Positions 22,171-34,098 of a stretch of 64,000 nt of DNA are shown here, piece after piece. The stretch is from Tiliqua scincoides (lineage: Eukaryota; Chordata; Lepidosauria; Squamata; Scincidae), in assembly GCF_035046505.1 (NCBI RefSeq), contig NC_089822.1:215012419-215076418 (forward strand), given 5' to 3'. The notes beneath the pieces are model-generated. The model saw only the letters and a list, made by a program, of their open reading frames with translations, searched no databases and was not told where the DNA came from. Made by a program: the position numbers and the translations under genes. Each line of letters opens with the position of its first letter. The stretch's first letter is position 1.

Positions 22171-25100
22171 GAATCAATTTGTCTGTACTTTGCCCATGTA
22201 ACGTTTCTCTTTCTCACAAGGAAGTATAAAACAATTAAATTCATTCAGTGGAATGCCCACATTAGCCAGAGAGCAGTCCTTGTGTAGAAATCTGAACAAC
22301 CGGATAGGAAAATTTTTTTAACAGAATAAGGAAACCAGAGCACATGACATGTGCACTTCATTTATCATGAAGCTCCTTTTTGTCAGCTGAATGAATATAT
22401 ATATATATCTGGTATCTGAACTTTAATTTAATCACACTTTTCATTCAACTGACAAAACAGAGCGTCATGATAAATCCAAGCAACTTTCTGCATTTGTAGG
22501 CCTAGGCTTACATACATTTTAATGACCTGCTTCCTTCTGAAGCTGGAAGAAGAATCTGATTTGAATCTTCTTGGAATTGACTATAAACTGTTTGCCATCG
22601 AGTGACTGTAGGATGTCTGTTATTTGACATTCTTCAGTTTTTCTGACATGCCCTCTTCATGATGGGAAAGGGGAAGGGTTGGTATTTAGGAGCTGCACCA
22701 GCTACTTCCCTGAACCACCTCATCCTTTTCCTGGCAGTGAGAAAACAAATGGCATGGGTCAGACAGGCCTTTTGAGGGAAACATGGTAAGGCATTCGTAA
22801 AGTGGAGAGCACTTTGTCAGGGTCCCTGCCCTCAGCCAGTCCATTTGCCACCCTGAACTGCAGCTCTGCTGACTCACTATTCCTCCAAGAAACAAAGAAG
22901 GGTTGCTTCAGTGCTCTGCTGCTGTCTCCTGGGATTCCTTCTCTTCATGGCATGAATCAGCACCAGATGCTGACACAGGCAGTAACTCTAGTATGTGCTG
23001 AAGAATGATAAAGTTGGGGAGAAAACCAAGGGAAAGTCTTTTACCTACATGGTGCCACCAAGAAAAGGGTTGCCAGGGCATTTCTAGGAGGCCAGCAGCC
23101 ATTACAGCTGTTGACCTGGACAATTAACATTTCAGCCCAGGCCCCACCTTTTAGCCATTGTGAGCAGAAATTGACTTAACAGGAAATGGAAAGGACAGGG
23201 TGTGTCAGAAATGTGTTAGATCAGGGATGAGTCTGCAGTTTAAACATACATCAGCAGCCATAAACTGATGCTGGAAGAAAAATGAAAGGATGGGTTATAA
23301 ATGTCAATCTGCAAGTCGCAAATATAAGAATGGAATGGAATTGATAGCATCAAACAGTCCAGCAAGAGGGGTGGACACTTCCTTTCAAACTGTTCTTGGA
23401 TCCCAAGTTTCTCGACTTGGCTCATTTTCCCCATATACAGTACTGTGTTTTTCTTAATGAACTGGCACCAACTCTTTCATCTTTTTAGTGTGCTTTTGGT
23501 GTCTTGCCCATTCATTATTCTTTCATTCTAATAGAGGGATGAGTGGACAAAAACAGCTGGTGCTGCTTAGCTATATGGTATCACATATTGCTGAAATTCA
23601 TTTCATTCAGGTTACAGCTGTTTTGGGATCCAATTGTGGCTGATGGTGTCTTGCAATTCCTTCCTTCTTACTTGCTTTATGCTCAGTTTCTATTCAGTAT
23701 ACTCCAATCCACAAAGTCACGAATGCAGTTGAAAGTGGAGGTGCCAGTGCTGCCTTATGCTGTGGACACTTGTGCCTTCCCTTGTTTACGGCTAACTTTT
23801 GGCTGATTGGGCCAACTAGGCCCTGTGTCTAAAGGGGCCACAAACAGGCAGATCATGGCACAAGAACCTGGCTTGCTTGGCTAAGGAACAGTATGTTTGC
23901 TGCAAGTTACTGTTTCACTTTCTAGCAGGCTGCAAGAGGCTAGCTAATTATAGATGGTGCGCGTGAGGAAGTCAACAACACGGAAGATCTGCCCTGCAGT
24001 CTGAAGGTGTTTGCTTCATACTTAAAAAGGGCACTGGGGAGCTGCAGGTGTGCACTGAAGACTGGTCACAATGCTGAGCAGCCCTGACGCTAGAGAAAGG
24101 AGAATGAAAACATATTTTATAGCCTAAACATATATGTACAGAGAATCCTGATGCTGCAGTTTTAAATTGTTTTGAAGTGTGTTTCTAATAGCTGTAAAGA
24201 AAAGCAATGAGAGAGTCATGCAGGTGGCTTTCAATTGGCCGTAACACATGAGAATGGTGACTGCCAATTTTTAATAACAGCATTGCATACAGGCAAGTTT
24301 CATAATTTCATGTGTTCTATAGCTAAATGTCATCCAACATTCAGTGATATGAATTTTGCAAACTTAAATTTGTATCCTAGAACATTATAAACTAGGGATA
24401 CTTTTCATATTAAATATGCTTCATTTTAGATTCATGTTATACAGATCACAGGCCTTTTCCCCACAAGTTCATTTAACTAGATAACTATGCAAACAATTGC
24501 AGTGTATTTTAGCAGCTCCAAATAATGAATTCTCTTGTGTTCCAAAACACGGCCCTGCTTTGCTTAATAGTATTTTATTCAGTTGCTAACCCTAGAGAGA
24601 GATAAAAATGTTTAACCAAATTATGAATGGTAACACAAAATAAACATTCGACAAAATAAAAGGAGAGTCCTGGTAATTCTATGTTTCCGTTTTAAACAAA
24701 AAATATCCAAACCAAAGTGAAAACCTTGACAAAACACCTGCCCCAAAATTAAGATGCTCTTTGAAAATTTAGTGGAAGGTGAGCTGGACCCTGGGAAAGT
24801 GGTGTTTGTACTGGGAAGGGTCAAAGTTTAAGGCTGCAATTGTAGATGTTCTTATTAATCAGCACGGTTCTTTGAATACTGTGTTATTGCATAGTGATAG
24901 ACACAGTCAGTCCCCTCTCCTTTTAGCAACAAGTAATCATGACTTTAGCATTCACACCACGTGCACAGGTCCATTTAAGTATGTATTAATATAATCATCA
25001 ATGTATAGAAGAAATGAGTTGATCACAAGTATAGATGGTCCAAAGAAATGATCAAATGTGGCCTGAAACGTGGAGAGGACCAGCCCATCCATGAGGCCAA

Positions 25101-25344
25101 ATGAAGTGGTCACCTCAAGCAATGGATTGATGGGGGGGGGCAACCACCTCCACCACCCACTTGTTTTATTCTATAGTGAAAGGAAAAAAGAAAAATAAAC
25201 AAGATTTCTTATTGGAACATTTTTTTTAAAAGCATGGAATTGTTGGCCCTTTGATGGTGAAATACATCAGCTGTGAGAATGCTGAGACTCATAAAAGCCT
25301 GGAACACAACAACGATAATCGTTTTTTGTTTCTTAGTTTAATTC
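22171..25344. other. 3.2 kb of unique-looking sequence
   Basis: No SINE, LINE or transposon termini and no coding exon recognised. A (TA)n run sits near 22398-22410. This is the longest stretch lacking detectable repeats together with 54.2-58.1 kb, so conserved non-coding elements would be worth looking for here by comparison with other squamates. Confidence 0.4.
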
Positions 25345-26040
25345 CTCAATCCTATCCCCTACCACTTGCACCAATGCAGCTGTGCCATGGAGGTGCAAGC
25401 AACCTCCTATGGTTGGGGGACGGGACTTTTGTTTCCTTACCGTTTTTACTGCCTATTGCTGCCAATAACTGTCCCTTGCCTGCCCTTGACATACAGGACA
25501 GCCCTCAGTATCTCTGAGGGTTCCATTCTGAGAACCTCTGCAGATACTGAAATCCACAGATAATTGAATGAGAGGATTTCAGGGCCCAAAGCTGTGCTCC
25601 AGTTGGGTCTGGAGGGCCAAAAAGCATGACGTCTAGCCTTTGACTTCTAGACTTTTGAAAACAGGAAGTCATACTTTTTGGCCCATAGAAGGCCCTTTGA
25701 ACCTGACTGTAGAGCAACACCAGTTGCGTTTGGAGAACCTGAAAGTTCATAATCTATGGATATTCAAATCTGTTATCAAACCCGTGAATGCCAAGGGCCG
25801 CCTGTATTTCCCAAAGGCCCCAATCTCTGTCCCAATCCTCCCCTCACTCAGTTACTTCCCCTCCTTGTCCACCCCCACTCCATGCCTCCTTAAAGTCGCT
25901 GACACCACTTGCAACTTGCAGCAGTGGGCTGGTAGTGTGTGACAAGGAGTTGGGTTTTGTGATGCTGCAAACCAATTTGTGCTGCTGGAATACTAGTTCC
26001 AGCTAGTATTCTAGCTGGATGGGGGACAGGATTAGGCAGT
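25345..26040. mobile_element. CAATCCTA-type MITE split by a Tigger-like element
   Basis: The left terminus is CTCAATCCTATCCCCTACC near 25347 and the right terminus is GGACAGGATTAGGCAG near 26027. Between them lies the Tigger-like insertion of 25494-25804. Without it the host element is about 385 bp. Confidence 0.5.
25494..25804. mobile_element. Tigger/MER2-like MITE with TA target site
   Basis: The left end CAGGACAGCCCTCAGTATC and right end GAATGCCAAGGGCCGCCTG are degenerate inverted repeats; next to the left end is GAGGGTTCCATTCTGAGAAC and the GCAGATACTGAAATCCACAG phrase typical of MER2-like pogo elements. TA flanks both ends (25492-25493 and 25805-25806). The element is 311 bp and carries no transposase. 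Confidence 0.75.
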
Positions 26041-26074
26041 AAATGTATCACAGCCACTAGCTAATGCATAACTA

Positions 26075-26276
26075 AGGGCCAAATCCTATCCAATTTTCTA
26101 GCACTGGTTGCGTCTGCAATGCAGCCCCAAGGTAAAGGAACTAATGCTCCCTTATATTGAGGAGTAAGGGATGACTGGCCCACTACTTCCATGACTGCCC
26201 CACCACCACAGGATGCAGTGTACACCCCGTTGGCATGACTGCATTGGCACTGAAAAGTTGGATAGGATTGCACCCT
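26075..26276. mobile_element. Palindromic MITE, complete
   Basis: The ends are GGGCCAAATCCTATCCAATT and AAGTTGGATAGGATTGCACC, inverted copies, enclosing about 200 bp. Same family as 40203-40381 and 58163-58334. Confidence 0.75.
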
Positions 26277-27764
26277 AAGGTTGTACTCTTAACCTTTCTT
26301 GGCAGTAAATTCCAGTGGAACATACTTTCTGTTAGGAACAGGCTGTGGTTGTCTTTCTGATAAGAAGCCTGATAAGTATATTACCCTGTAACACACTGAA
26401 TATAAATGTATAAACAGGGCAAGGTACTCAAAAGCCTTTGCCTTCTTTGATTATTTTTGCAGGTGTAGAGATACAATGGTGAGTAATGAATTATTTTTAT
26501 GGGTATGCCAGCTGTTGATATGTCAGCATTTCTATGAGAAAAAACCCCTAACAACCCCAGAGGACTGTTGTAGTAAGAATGAGTCCCAGAAAAGGAATTC
26601 ATTGCCCTGCTAGCCACAGCATTTCTTTAACTGGTGACAAATTCATTAGTGCTTTAATTGTATTGTCTGAGGACCAAGCTAGACAGGATACAAGATCCCT
26701 GCTCACTGTGCTAAACGCCTTTCAAAGTGGCAGTTCTCTTATATTTAGCAGGGGGGCACTTTTTCATTTATCTCACTGTGCAAACTTTTGTGATGACTTT
26801 TGTTGAAAAGAAGTATATACATATTTCCTACAGTAGTTAACATAATAATGAATAGCAATGACAAAGTCATCATTTGCCTGTCTGCTCTAGTCGTAAATAA
26901 AAATGGTGTATTCAATGGTTCAATAGCCATTCAGCATGTGCTCCTTACTGTGGAAGTCACGGTACATCCTTCTTTTTTGTGAATGGGATGGGTATGTGAA
27001 AAGGTTGTGTCTGCCAGCATCACACCAAATCTGTGCCTACCTAGCTTTAAGGTCCTGTTGGCATACCAGGTGAATTTTCAGATAGGCCTTCTTGCTCAAA
27101 TAGATTTTAATAATTGCCATAAATATGCCATTACTCAATATAAAGCAGAAAGAAACCCAATTACTGAAATAGGTTGCTGTGACATGAATATATCGTTAAC
27201 ATATTAAAGCTACTGAATCATGTTTAATAATGGAATTGGCCTGCAGGCAATTTTACAAAGAAAAATGATCATTAAAGTGATCGTTACTTTAAAAAAAAAA
27301 CACTCCTAGAACAATATCTTTCATGGTGTATTAATTAATCACTACAAACATATTACTGTATCTTATATACAGAAATCTCTCTGGATTTCTCTCCTGAGCC
27401 CCTGTTTTGCCTTTGTTTATGGAATGAAGGTCAAATTTTTTTATGCAAATGGACAACTGGCAGTTCCAAGATTTTGCCTTGCTAGCAGAGAGAGAAAGCA
27501 AACGTGTACTATGGAGCTATGAAACCATAGACATTGGTTGTGGTGACAATTTGGCAATTTCCTGAAACTATTAACTGTTAACTGGAAATAGCTCGGATGA
27601 TTCTACTGCTTTAAAGAGTGCATGTCAAAATAGTTAAAATCTCTGTATTCTGTTTTACAGATGATTTTGCCAACCAGTTATACAGGTGAAGATATATTGA
27701 AAAGAAATGTTTTGTTTTTTACTTTAAGAACCTTAATTACCTTTTTACATAAGGACCTTAATTA
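26277..27764. other. AT-rich sequence, no recognised feature
   Basis: Nothing identified apart from an A-run near 27290-27300. Confidence 0.45.
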
Positions 27765-27962
27765 CAATGAAAGCAGAAAGCTGCCTTCTATTGTGTCAGT
27801 CCATTTGGACTATCTACTACTGTCAAAATTGACTGACTGGGATCTCCTGGTTTTTAGATGGGGTTCTTCCCCAGTCCTACCTGGAAATACCAAGGACTGA
27901 ACTGGGGACCAGCAACATATAAAGCCTGTGCTCTGTGACTGAGCTACTGCTTTATCCCTAAA
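27765..27962 (-). mobile_element. tRNA-Ala-like SINE, near full length
   Basis: The plus strand shows 'gcagaaagctgccttctattgtgtcag', 'tgactgactgggatctcc', 'cagtcctacctggaaatacc', 'aggactgaactggggacc' (reversed B box region) and GTGACTGAGCTACTGC (reversed A box, like GCTCAGT). The tRNA head is thus at the right end, in minus orientation. It is diverged, so old. Confidence 0.65.
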
Positions 27963-28535
27963 CCTCAGGCCCCTTTGAAGCATCTGTCAACCTTTTCACT
28001 GGCATTTCTCCTCCATGGTATTTGGTATGTAGCCAAGTTTAGCAGCAGTGACCCAGGTTTGTCTTTACCTTTACTTTTTAATTGCCAAATGTGATATTGG
28101 AGTGTAATAGCACTTGGGCTTATGTGATCAGAAAGGTGGTAGTCCTGCTGAAATATCAAAACAACTGGCAGCTCAACTCTTGACTTTACTCAGAAGTAAT
28201 TCCTATGGAGGACAATGGAACTTACTCCCAAGTACGGTAAGTGTTTAGAGAATTATCTTACATTATTTTAGCAGTGTCCATGTGCTGGCACATTTCTTCC
28301 CTATTCAAGACATAGAATCAAAACACTAAACCTGTTTTAATTAAAACTTGACATTTTAGCAATGAAATCTTGGCACCAATCTTCCTTTTCAGATTCAGCA
28401 GATTTTTTTTGGTGCGATTTGATATTATTTGCAGGAGTATCTGCTTTGTTAATGATAAAAGTTGAAGTTGAAGTTTGCAGTACTGATAAAGTTATAAATA
28501 GATGTGGGGTTTTTTTTAGCAATAACAAAATAAAA
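27963..28535. other. Unassigned, includes a decayed short MITE
   Basis: 28180-28245 contains TACTCAGAAGTAATTCC and AACTTACTCCCAAGTACGG, a decayed copy of the MITE at 22078. Confidence 0.4.
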
Positions 28536-28833
28536 ACATATAACACCATGTTCTGCACTTCTAATTTTTGCAAAAACAAAAAAAATCTGTGAAAAAAATA
28601 AAACAATTCTCTGGCACCCCTACATATTCTCTAACACCTCTACATGCATGTGGCTGCATATGCTGACATCATACCACCTATATTACTACCTAGTACACTT
28701 TAAAAGTGATTATAATTTATAATTTATAAAAATGCACCCCTGGAACAGAAACACATAACGCCACTTTCTGCACTTCTAACTTTGAAAAACATCAAAATCT
28801 GTGAAAAAATAAAACCATTTTCACCCATCCCTA
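28536..28833 (+). repeat. Pair of diverged direct repeats (~85 bp)
   Basis: 28536-28622 and 28749-28833 share CATAACRCCA, TTCTGCACTTCTAA and AAATCTGTGAAAAAA with AATAAAAC, in the same order and orientation, separated by about 130 bp. Either a local duplication or the two ends of one degraded repeat. Confidence 0.65.
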
Positions 28834-29335
28834 GTTATAATCCTTGCTTATAATCAACCTTAGTGCAGCCCTACTTCACCACTACTTTGTTCATTGATTC
28901 CCAGATGAAATTGTGTTTGTGCCCACAGTGGCTAGCTATGTAGAAAGCAACTTATGTAATTAGAAGTTGTCTATACAAAGAACACTTGGAAATGATCATT
29001 TTGCCAACTCTGGTCACATATTGGTTCATACACCTTAACTACAGTCACCTAGATGTCTGTAAGGCCAACATTTTTTAAAGCTATTTCTTTCCCTATCCAG
29101 GTTGCATTATGTAATGCTGAGGGACAGCTCATTTCAGAAGATCATGGGAAGCATGTTATAGGTCATCTGTTAAAAATGTTTGTGCCATCTACAGAGCCAA
29201 AATGTGCAAGAATAAAGTGCATGTTAATTTATGATGGATAATCCAGCAGAGGAGGCGGGTGGAGTGGGGGGAGGACATAAGGGGTGGGGAGGCTGCAAGA
29301 GGAGTGGATCAAATGATGATGATGATGATGGCATG
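28834..29335. other. No recognised feature
   Basis: A (GAT)n run lies near 29314-29330 at the edge of the next MITE. Confidence 0.4.
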
Positions 29336-29556
29336 GGCTGGATCCTATTCCCGCCTCACTATCCCCTTTCTCTCATCAGACTTTTGCTGGCACAGAGGAG
29401 AGGAGACCTATTGTGGTGCAGGAGGCTTATGGAGGTGTAAAGGATTTTAAATCCTCTTTCCTTTTTGAAGCCTCTCAATCCACCACCACCTCTGTTGGAT
29501 AGCGTGCCCGTTTTTGACACAGCTGCTCCAGTGGGGGGACGATAGGATTGGGCTGT
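29336..29556. mobile_element. MITE, AGGATTGGGCTG family
   Basis: Left end GGGCTGGATCCTATTCCCGC and right end GACGATAGGATTGGGCTGT are imperfect inverted copies enclosing about 220 bp. Related copies: 30622-31086 and 50880-51325. Confidence 0.55.
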
Positions 29557-29661
29557 AAAACAACTTGAAACAAATGTGAGGAACTTTGCACTTTGCACTT
29601 TGGTTTTCTGGAGAATTTAAATATTGCACCTGCCAAGTTTTAGCCTTCTGAAGGCCTTTGG

Positions 29662-29705
<44 letters not shown>

Positions 29706-29989
29706 TTAGTTTCCAGATGGGAATCATTCTCTGGCATTAGGTTGCCAGCCAGGTGACTCATTAAGTCTTGATCAGGTCTTTGAAACCCAGCATCTCTAAC
29801 AGGAGGCTGACATTCAGTTGACAGTCCTGCTAGCATTATTCATTATTAATGATACAAAATAGTAATTTTCAAGAAAGAGATGCTTCAGTGAGCTGCAGTA
29901 AGACGTCCCACTTGCAAAGACAAGAGGAAAAACCATTTCAGGCAGCCTCAGAAAACAATTCAGCAAACCTTACTTCTCCACCCAATACA
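29557..29989. other. Unassigned, with (GT)n microsatellite
   Basis: A (GT)n run of about 40 bp occupies 29664-29703. Confidence 0.6.
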
Positions 29990-30290
29990 CCGATGGCTCT
30001 CAAACTTTTAAGCACGACACCCACTTTTTAGAATGACAATTTGTCTAGGACCCACTGGAAGTTATGTCATAGCTGAAAGTGACATCATCGAGCAAATTAA
30101 AATAAATAATTATAAATAAATTAAAGTAAAACAAATAATTAAATAAGAGGAGATGAGATGGGAAAGCCAGCCTTGTTCCACCAAGTGCATTCTCTGTATA
30201 GCCGGCCTGCAATAACCTCAAACCCCCCCCCCCCAAATCAGTAAGATTTCCAGCCCTACCCAGTCCCCAGTTCAATTTAAGTTCTTATAT
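29990..30290 (-). mobile_element. hAT element, one half
   Basis: Begins CGATGGCTCTCAAACTTTTA, then CACCCACTTTTTAGAATGAC, 'aggacccactggaag' and GAAAGTGACATCATCG, matching in the same orientation the left part of 61215-61577. The right terminus is not found. Confidence 0.5.
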
Positions 30291-30336
30291 TTAAACGAGT
30301 TCAGTGTGATTTGGGATGAAATCAGTTTTAAACTTT

Positions 30337-30515
30337 GATCTGGAAGATCTAGGTTAAAATCTTTGCTCAGCCATGAAGTTTCCTGAGTGACTTTGCACCA
30401 GTCATTATATCTCAGCCTAATCTTTCTCACAGGGTTGTTGTGAGAACACAAGGAGGGAAGGAACCATGTAGACCACCCTGAGCTCCTTAGAGGAAGGGTA
30501 GTATAAACGTGTGAA
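30337..30515 (+). mobile_element. MIR-like SINE
   Basis: In order: a degraded tRNA-like B box (GGTTAAAATCTTTGCTCAGCC), GAGTGACTTTGCACCAGTCA, CACAGGGTTGTTGTGAGAAC, and ACCACCCTGAGCTCCTTAGAG before an A/T-rich end. Same family as 5636-5850, opposite orientation. Confidence 0.65.
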
Positions 30516-30621
30516 ACATACAAAAGCAAGGCTCACAAATACCAAGCCAATTCTGAATCTATCTGAGGGACAGGAGAGTTTTCCCATTATTAATTCCTGT
30601 GCACCAATTAAGCCCTCTTAA

Positions 30622-31086
30622 GGCCCAATCCTAAACATTGCGCACTGACTTACCGTGCTGTATAGCATGTTTGTGAGCCCTTGGCATCCGCAGAGCGCCA
30701 GTGGTATATTGACAGTCCACTGCCCCGTGGTCACCCGAAATGCAGGACAGTGGAGAAGTAGGTGGGGGCGTGGGGGGAGGCAGGGAGGAGGTATTCTAGG
30801 GTGGAGCAGTGGGGGAGGGTGGGAGGGAGGAGTGCCCGGGGGAGGGAGCGGGACAGGAAGGAGGTGGGACTGGTGGAGCTCAGCTCCACTGGATCCTGAG
30901 CTCTGTGTCAGTCTGTGCAGCCCAACACGGAGGCTCTTGATTCACAGAATTGAATAGCCCCATTGTGGGGCTACTTCCCTTCTCCCGAGGAACTGGTGGC
31001 AACAGCCCTGTTGGGCACAGGATGCTGTGGCAGCTGTTTTGGTGCCACGACAGTCCCGGCAGAACGGGCAGCTCAGGATTGGGCTG
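30622..31086. mobile_element. MITE, large GC-rich member of the CCCAATCCTA family
   Basis: Left end GGCCCAATCCTAAAC and right end GCTCAGGATTGGGCTGTTA enclose about 465 bp. The interior is strongly G-rich on this strand (30745-30870). No transposase. Confidence 0.55.
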
Positions 31087-32099
31087 TTATTCCACAATAT
31101 ACTGAAAATATTGTATATCTCTCTTTTCAGATCCCACACAGCTCCCGCCCCAGCATAAATTTTCCCCTAAATTTGTTCTCCCTATAAATCCTCCAAACTC
31201 ATTTCCTTCCCAGACACCCCCATTCCTACTTTCCTCACTATCCTCAGTTGTGCCAATTTTCGCTTTCAAGCTCTGAATTGTGAATTTGTTTTTCAGGTAG
31301 GAGGAAGGGGATTCATGCCCTGGCAATTCCCAGACAGTGCCACAGATGTTGGACAAGGTACCCGTTCTGCCAACCTCTTTATCACAACTGCTATTTATCC
31401 ACCAAAGAAGGGGGCTCAGACCATTAAGGCATGCAGTTGAACCTTATTAATGGTTAGCTGATGTCCAGTCAGCAGCCAGCCATGGTGATCCTCTACCTTT
31501 TCCCTTTCTCCACAACATATGGTTCTGGGGCCTGTGCAGCACTGTGGCATCATCTGTGAGGCAAGCATGGAAAAACAGTGCAGCCCCCATCTGTGCATCT
31601 GCACCAGTGGGTTGGTGTTGACCAGAACCCCCAGCTTCTTAATTAGGTCCCAGCTGCTATCCTGTGGAGAAAAATAGCTAACCTCAAGATGCATTTATCT
31701 GCATTAAGTTTTTGCCATTGAGATGGCCATTTGGCACACAGTACACACTGAATAAAGAGTTGCCACTACACTTAGTGGTTTGCTATGTTCTTTCATACCA
31801 AATTATGGATTAAAATGTTTCTCAATTAGGTATGCTTGAATACTAATGACAAATAATGGCGCCGATAAATATTTCCTCCATGTAATTGAACAAATGTCTC
31901 AATTATTAAATCAGCTTCTAGATTGCATATAAATGATTCACTAATTCTTCATTTGTCATTGAACAATATGTCAGTGCATAACTTATTTTACTTGAGCTCA
32001 TTATGAATGATTCTAAAAAAGAAACAAGATGTGCAGCAGGGAAGAAGAATCTGATCAAAGGGTGACCTTCTTTCATTTTCAGTCCTTTTCCAAGAGACA
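31087..32099. other. No recognised feature
   Basis: Short frames only; no repeat termini recognised. The 3' half may belong to the LINE whose end follows. Confidence 0.4.
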
Positions 32100-32318
32100 C
32101 TTTGCCAACAGACAGAGGCAAGGAGGCAAAGAAGGAAGGCCCACAGCCAGGGAGACACACCAGGGACAGACTGCACTTGCTCCCAGTGTGGAAGGGATTG
32201 TCACTCCCGAATCGGCCTTTTCAACCACACTAGACGCTGTGCCAGAACCACCATTCAGAGCGTGATACCAGAGTCTTCTGAGACTGAAGGTTGCCAACAA
32301 CATAGAGGCAGTAATCCT
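32100..32318 (+). mobile_element. LINE 3' end encoding a C-terminal zinc finger
   Basis: In the frame from about 32105 the translation gives a basic linker and then CTCSQCGRDCHSRIGLFNH followed by TRRC, the CxxC...H...C/H zinc-finger signature found at the C terminus of some non-LTR retrotransposon ORF2 proteins ('C.xC.R.C.SRIGL.SH.R'). The coding part ends near 32305 in sequence containing GAGACTGAAGGTTGCCAAC. That 3' end is shared with the 5S SINEs at 16858 and 35916. Everything upstream (reverse transcriptase, endonuclease) is missing or unrecognisable. I cannot name the LINE clade from this piece. Confidence 0.65.
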
Positions 32319-32319
32319 C

Positions 32320-32400
32320 TACAGTCAGAAGTCAGTCTAATTTAATGTCATGGGACTTACTTCTGAGTAGATATACATTGGACTGTAAGATAGGTTGTGA
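32320..32400. repeat. Short palindromic MITE, partial
   Basis: Contains ATGGGACTTACTTCTGAGTA, GATATACATTGGACTGTAAG, the right half of the family seen complete at 22078. Confidence 0.55.
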
Positions 32401-32439
32401 TGAATGTCTTGTCAGTCTGCCCCATTTTTCAGTATTTTT

Positions 32440-32752
32440 GGACAGTATAAATTCCCCAGAAGTTCCCATGCAAGTTCAGCAGATAATTTATGAACAAACT
32501 AAAAAGCCTGCATCCCAAGGTAGATCCTTGGGGGACCCTCATCTCATGTTCTTCTGCTGTGAAAATTGCCATTTATTTATACTCTCCATTTCTTGTTCTT
32601 TAACCAGATACCTATCAATGAAGAGACCTATCCTCTTATTCCATGACTGCTAAGTTTACTCAAGAGCTTTTGGTGAGGATGTGGCCAAAAATCTATTGAA
32701 AGTTTAAGCATTCACTGTCAGGAGGATCACCTGTGACCATATGCCTGTTGAC
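32440..32752 (-). mobile_element. Old CR1/L3-like LINE fragment (first part)
   Basis: Aligns by eye with 44890-45180 of the larger CR1: ATAATTTATGAACAAACTAA, GGTAGATCCTTGGGGGACCC, 'ccagatacctatcaatgaag', 'ctcttattccatgactgctaag', and CATATGCCTGTTGAC. This codes, on the minus strand, for the region between reverse transcriptase motifs A and C. It is much more diverged than the other CR1 copies and continues at 34099 after interruption by later insertions. Confidence 0.6.
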
Positions 32753-33915
32753 AATAAAACTGAGGTGACATAACTGGGGCATTAAGTCACCCAGCCTGAG
32801 GAGCTCTGTCTTCACCCCTTTAAGAGCTGGAGAGGGGGGAATGCAGTGACGCAGCCCCCAGCAGTGGCATAGCTAAGGGGGTGCAGGGGGTAGCAGTTGC
32901 TTTAGGGGGTATCAAGCTTTAGGTATCAAGCTTTAGGGGGGGGCAACAAGCTGAGCTTGACACTAGTGACCAAAATTGTGAAAATCTTGGTATGTATGAA
33001 TAATACCATCATGTTATATAACACTGGAAAGGTAATTTAATGCAGAATTCAATGAAACAAACTGCACAGGAATATCTGTATTCTATCAAAAGTTATGGCC
33101 AATTAACCAGAAAATGAAAACACAACTGCCTTGTGGAACAAAAAGTGGAATTGCTTAACTTGAGTTTTGACCCGTGAGACTGATTGTTCTGAGTGCCAAT
33201 GAGATGTTGTTATGATACAGCATGGAACCAATAACTTTATTTTTATTGACTTAATTAAATTTGATGTTGTCATGCGGGGGGGGGGGGGCTGCAAAATCTT
33301 CTTTGACCCCAGGTAGCAGGTAGATGCCTTAGCTATGCCACTGACTGGGGGGAGGCAACAGAGCAAGTGGGTAGTGAGCTGATGGGGAGAGGAGGTAGGA
33401 TCCTCCCAATTTTCACTTTTTAGAAAGCCCGGGCGTGATGCCATGTCTGGTTGTGACATCACTTCTGGGGCAACATTTTGAGCTTGGCACCAGGCTACAC
33501 AATCATTAGCTATGCCACTGGTCCCCAGAATTGCGCTGCTGCCAGGGGCGACAGGGGCTTTTTTTTTTTTACTCACTAGCAGCAGCAGTAACAACCTCCT
33601 AGGGGTGAGAGGGGCCCCACAGAAGCCTCTGCAGGGCTTTCTAAGCCTTTGACAATGTAAAAATAAAGCCTGCGACCCACTTCCAGTTTGCGGTCACGAA
33701 ATTGGAAGTGGGTCGCTATCTTTATTTTTATCTTTTCTGAGGCCTGGAGACAACTGTGGAGGTTTCTGTGGGCTCCCCGCACTCCTGGGAGACTGCTGCT
33801 GCTGGTGAATAAAACAAATCCCATGTTGCCCCTAGACTCCATGTCACCTCTAACCCTCCCTCGGAATGGCTTACTGTGGCTCCCAAACTCCCAGAGAGTT
33901 TGGGAACCATTGTCA
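32753..33915. mobile_element. Foldback hAT element interrupted by another hAT
   Basis: The right terminus is GTTTGGGAACCATTG (ends near 33914). The interior has inverted arms: CCCACTTCCAGTTTGCGGTC against 'ggaagtgggtcgc' near 33665-33715, and TGCAGGGCTTTCTAAGCC region against AGGCCTGGAGACAACTGTGG. The left part (about 32790-32861) ends ..GCAGCCCCCAG and resumes at 33521 after the inserted element. It is related to 35379-35720 and 38513-39394. The exact left terminus is unclear. The 163-codon minus frame at 33103-33594 crosses both elements and is not a gene. Confidence 0.55.
32862..33520. mobile_element. hAT MITE with 8-bp target duplication
   Basis: The left end CAGTGGCATAGCTAAG and right end ATTAGCTATGCCACTG are inverted copies. 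The 8 bp outside are GCCCCCAG (32854-32861) and GTCCCCAG (33521-33528), matching 7 of 8, as expected for hAT insertion. A second right-end copy, CTTAGCTATGCCACTG, ends at 33343 inside the element, so it has a doubled right terminus. A G13 run lies near 33276. Confidence 0.75.
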
Positions 33916-33950
33916 TAAAAACATGACAATGGTTTTAATGACAAAAAAGT

Positions 33951-34098
33951 CCCACTGGATCAAGCCAAGGGCCCATCTAGCACAGCTTCCTGTATTTCAC
34001 AGTGTGGTCCACCAGATGCTCCAGGGAGCACACAAGACAACAAGATACCTGCATCCTGTTGCCACTCTGTTGCACCAGGCATTCTGAGGTAGCCTACT
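33951..34098 (-). mobile_element. CR1 3' untranslated end
   Basis: CCCACTGGATCAAGCCAAGG, CCATCTAGCACAGCTTCCTG, CACCAGATGCTCCAGGGAGC and GGCATTCTGAGGTAGCC match 43870-44040. The octamer array at its outer end is decayed. It is a separate, older insertion sitting between the foldback hAT and the resumed old CR1. Confidence 0.8.

Noticed and set aside
33103-33594. 163-codon minus-strand open frame
   Set aside because: It crosses the junction between two nested transposons, so it cannot be an ancestral gene.
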